Origin: Amycolatopsis sp. QT-25
GTDB lineage: Bacteria; Actinomycetota; Actinomycetes; Mycobacteriales; Pseudonocardiaceae
DNA length: 64,000 bases
Assembly: GCF_029369745.1 (NCBI RefSeq)
Contig: NZ_CP120210.1
Location: 5,952,001 to 6,016,000 of the forward strand
Reading direction: 5' to 3'
The position numbers and the translations under genes were made by a program. Each line of letters starts with the position of its first letter. Within the stretch, counting starts at the first letter, position 1. This document shows, one piece after another, positions 62,802 to 64,000 of this stretch. Under the pieces are notes generated by a model, which worked only from the letters and a program-made list of their open reading frames with translations, was not told the DNA's origin and searched no databases.

Positions 62802-63179
62802 GTGCTCGACGAAGGAACACCCCTGTTCGTGCAGATCGCCGAACAGATCGCCGACGACATCGCCGAGGGAAGCCTGGCCGAGGGGGAACGCGTGCCGTCA
62901 ACCAACGAACTCGCCGCCTTCTACCGGATCAATCCGGCGACGGCGGCCAAGGGGATCAACGTGCTCGCCGATGAAGGACTGCTCGAAAAACGGCGGGGTA
63001 TCGGCATGTTCGTCGCCGGCGGCGCGCGGCAGAAGCTGCTCACCGACCGGCGGCGACGATTCGCCGAGCAGTACCTCGACCCGATGCTCGTCGAAGCGCG
63101 ACGCCTCGGCATCGACGACGAAACCCTGATCTCGCTCATCCGCGGGAACGGACACCGGAACGGAGGACCCGCCGCATGA
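62802..63179 (+). CDS. GntR-family regulator, YtrA subfamily
   Basis: This 125-aa protein has an N-terminal GntR winged helix (LFVQIAEQIADDIAEGSLAE, RVPSTNELAAFYRINPATAA, DEGLLEKRRGIGMFV) and only a short helical tail, as in the YtrA group that controls ABC exporters. GTG 62802 has GGAGG 5 nt upstream. The stop overlaps the start of the ABC ATPase (ATGA), so it regulates its own transporter operon. Confidence 0.9.
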   Translation: MLDEGTPLFVQIAEQIADDIAEGSLAEGERVPSTNELAAFYRINPATAAKGINVLADEGLLEKRRGIGMFVAGGARQKLLTDRRRRFAEQYLDPMLVEARRLGIDDETLISLIRGNGHRNGGPAA

Positions 63180-64000
63180 CGCCGACCATTTCGACCACCG
63201 GCCTGACCCGGCGCTACGGCGACCACCTCGCGCTCGGCGATGTCTCGGTCGACATCCGAGAAGGCAAGATCACCGGCCTGCTGGGCCGCAACGGCGCGGG
63301 CAAGAGCACCTTCCTGCGCATCGTCACCGCGCAGGAGTTCGCCAGCACGGGCTCCGTCCGCGTGTTCGGCGAGAACCCGGTGGAGAACGAGCGCGTGCTC
63401 CAGCGCCTGGTGTTCGTCCGCGAGGACCAGCAATTCCCGGACTTCAAGGTTCGGCACGCCCTTTCGGCGGCGTCGTGGTTCTACCCGAACTGGGACGCCG
63501 AACTGGCCGACACGCTGCTCCGCGACTTCGACCTGCCGACGAAACGCCCGATCAAGAAGCTCTCACGAGGGATGCGCTCGGCGCTGTCGATCACGATCGG
63601 GCTGGCGGCACGGGCGGAACTCACGCTGCTCGACGAGCCGTACGCGGGCCTCGACGCCGTCGCGCGCCAACTGTTCTACGACCGGCTGCTCGACGACTAT
63701 TCGGCCCATCCGCGCACGGTCTTGCTCTCCACGCACCTGATCGACGAGGTCGCGGATCTGCTGGAGCACGTCGTGATGATCGACAAGGGCCGCGTCGTGC
63801 TCGACGCGCCCGCCGACGAACTGCGCGGCTCGGCCGCCACGGTCAGCGGGCCCGCCACGGCGGTGGAATCCTTCGTCGCCGGCCGCCACGTACTGCACCG
63901 CCGCAAGATCGGTTCGCGGGCTTCGGTCACCGTCGCCGACGCCTTCGACGCCGCCGCGAAGGCGCGGGCACAGGCCCTGCACCTCAAGCTCGAACCGCTT
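63176..64000 (+). CDS. ABC transporter ATPase (partial, runs off window)
   Basis: The frame is open from ATG 63176 to the window end, 275 codons with no stop, so the C-terminus is missing. It has Walker A GLLGRNGAGKSTFLRI (about 34-49), the signature-like LSRGMRSALSITIGLA in place of LSGGQ, Walker B LTLLDEPYAGLDA and the switch histidine in LSTHLIDEV. The LSRGM signature and the YtrA regulator in front fit a YtrB/EcsA-type exporter, perhaps for cell-envelope stress or lantibiotic defence. A membrane subunit gene should follow outside the window. Confidence 0.9.
   Translation, partial: MTPTISTTGLTRRYGDHLALGDVSVDIREGKITGLLGRNGAGKSTFLRIVTAQEFASTGSVRVFGENPVENERVLQRLVFVREDQQFPDFKVRHALSAASWFYPNWDAELADTLLRDFDLPTKRPIKKLSRGMRSALSITIGLAARAELTLLDEPYAGLDAVARQLFYDRLLDDYSAHPRTVLLSTHLIDEVADLLEHVVMIDKGRVVLDAPADELRGSAATVSGPATAVESFVAGRHVLHRRKIGSRASVTVADAFDAAAKARAQALHLKLEPL

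Overview
This window is a chromosomal segment of a high-GC actinomycete. Overall composition, GTG/TTG starts, four-base start/stop overlaps and family matches fit Pseudonocardiales, most probably Amycolatopsis; the genus is inferred, not proven. There is no prophage, transposase, CRISPR array, tRNA or rRNA. Most of the window is metabolic operons, with two families of hairpin repeats at gene ends.

Left part (1-13.8 kb): a gene-free first kilobase carries four hairpins. Next come a LysR regulator divergent from two proteins with export-like N-termini (an NTF2-like protein and an SDR), a flavoprotein monooxygenase, and the coxSLMG genes of a form II CO-dehydrogenase-type molybdenum hydroxylase. 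A PLP lyase/Lrp divergent pair follows, then the accessory genes xdhC, coxE and a tetR.

Middle-left (13.9-21.4 kb): moxR and mocA continue a leftward gene string that begins with pcaIJFHGDC and an IclR regulator. This covers protocatechuate ring cleavage to succinyl-CoA and acetyl-CoA, except that pcaB is absent. Glyoxylate/hydroxypyruvate reductase and glycerate kinase follow on the other strand.

Centre (24-44.6 kb): small proteins (HesB-like, DUF5709, GtrA, DUF202 pair) and a SigD/ShbA-type sigma factor precede a nonphosphorylative L-fucose-type sugar pathway. That pathway has a mutarotase, sugar dehydrogenase, lactonase, dehydratase, SDR, FAH hydrolase and GntR regulator, plus the frameshifted stump of an ABC permease. 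Then come a Bcr/CflA transporter, an acyl-CoA reductase-SDR fusion, a polytopic membrane protein, a MocR regulator, an orphan siderophore-type ABC ATPase under an apparent iron box, an O-methyltransferase and a class A PBP whose transpeptidase motifs are altered.

Right part (44.9-64 kb): gcvP-gcvT-gcvH-glyA-lipA-sdaA lies behind a tandem glycine riboswitch and would convert glycine through serine to pyruvate. A polyamine/gamma-glutamyl catabolic operon (glutamine synthetase-like, PuuD-like, aldehyde dehydrogenase, SDR) follows. Next is a T-box leader in front of a frameshifted archaeal-type Asp/Asn-tRNA synthetase. The window ends with PadR-membrane protein and GntR-ABC ATPase modules, the last gene running off the edge.

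The items most worth following are the T-box/AspRS locus, the PBP with SxxQ in place of SxxK, the two co-varying hairpin families, the 21-bp-period repeat upstream of the glycine riboswitch, and the codon-usage anomaly of lipA.
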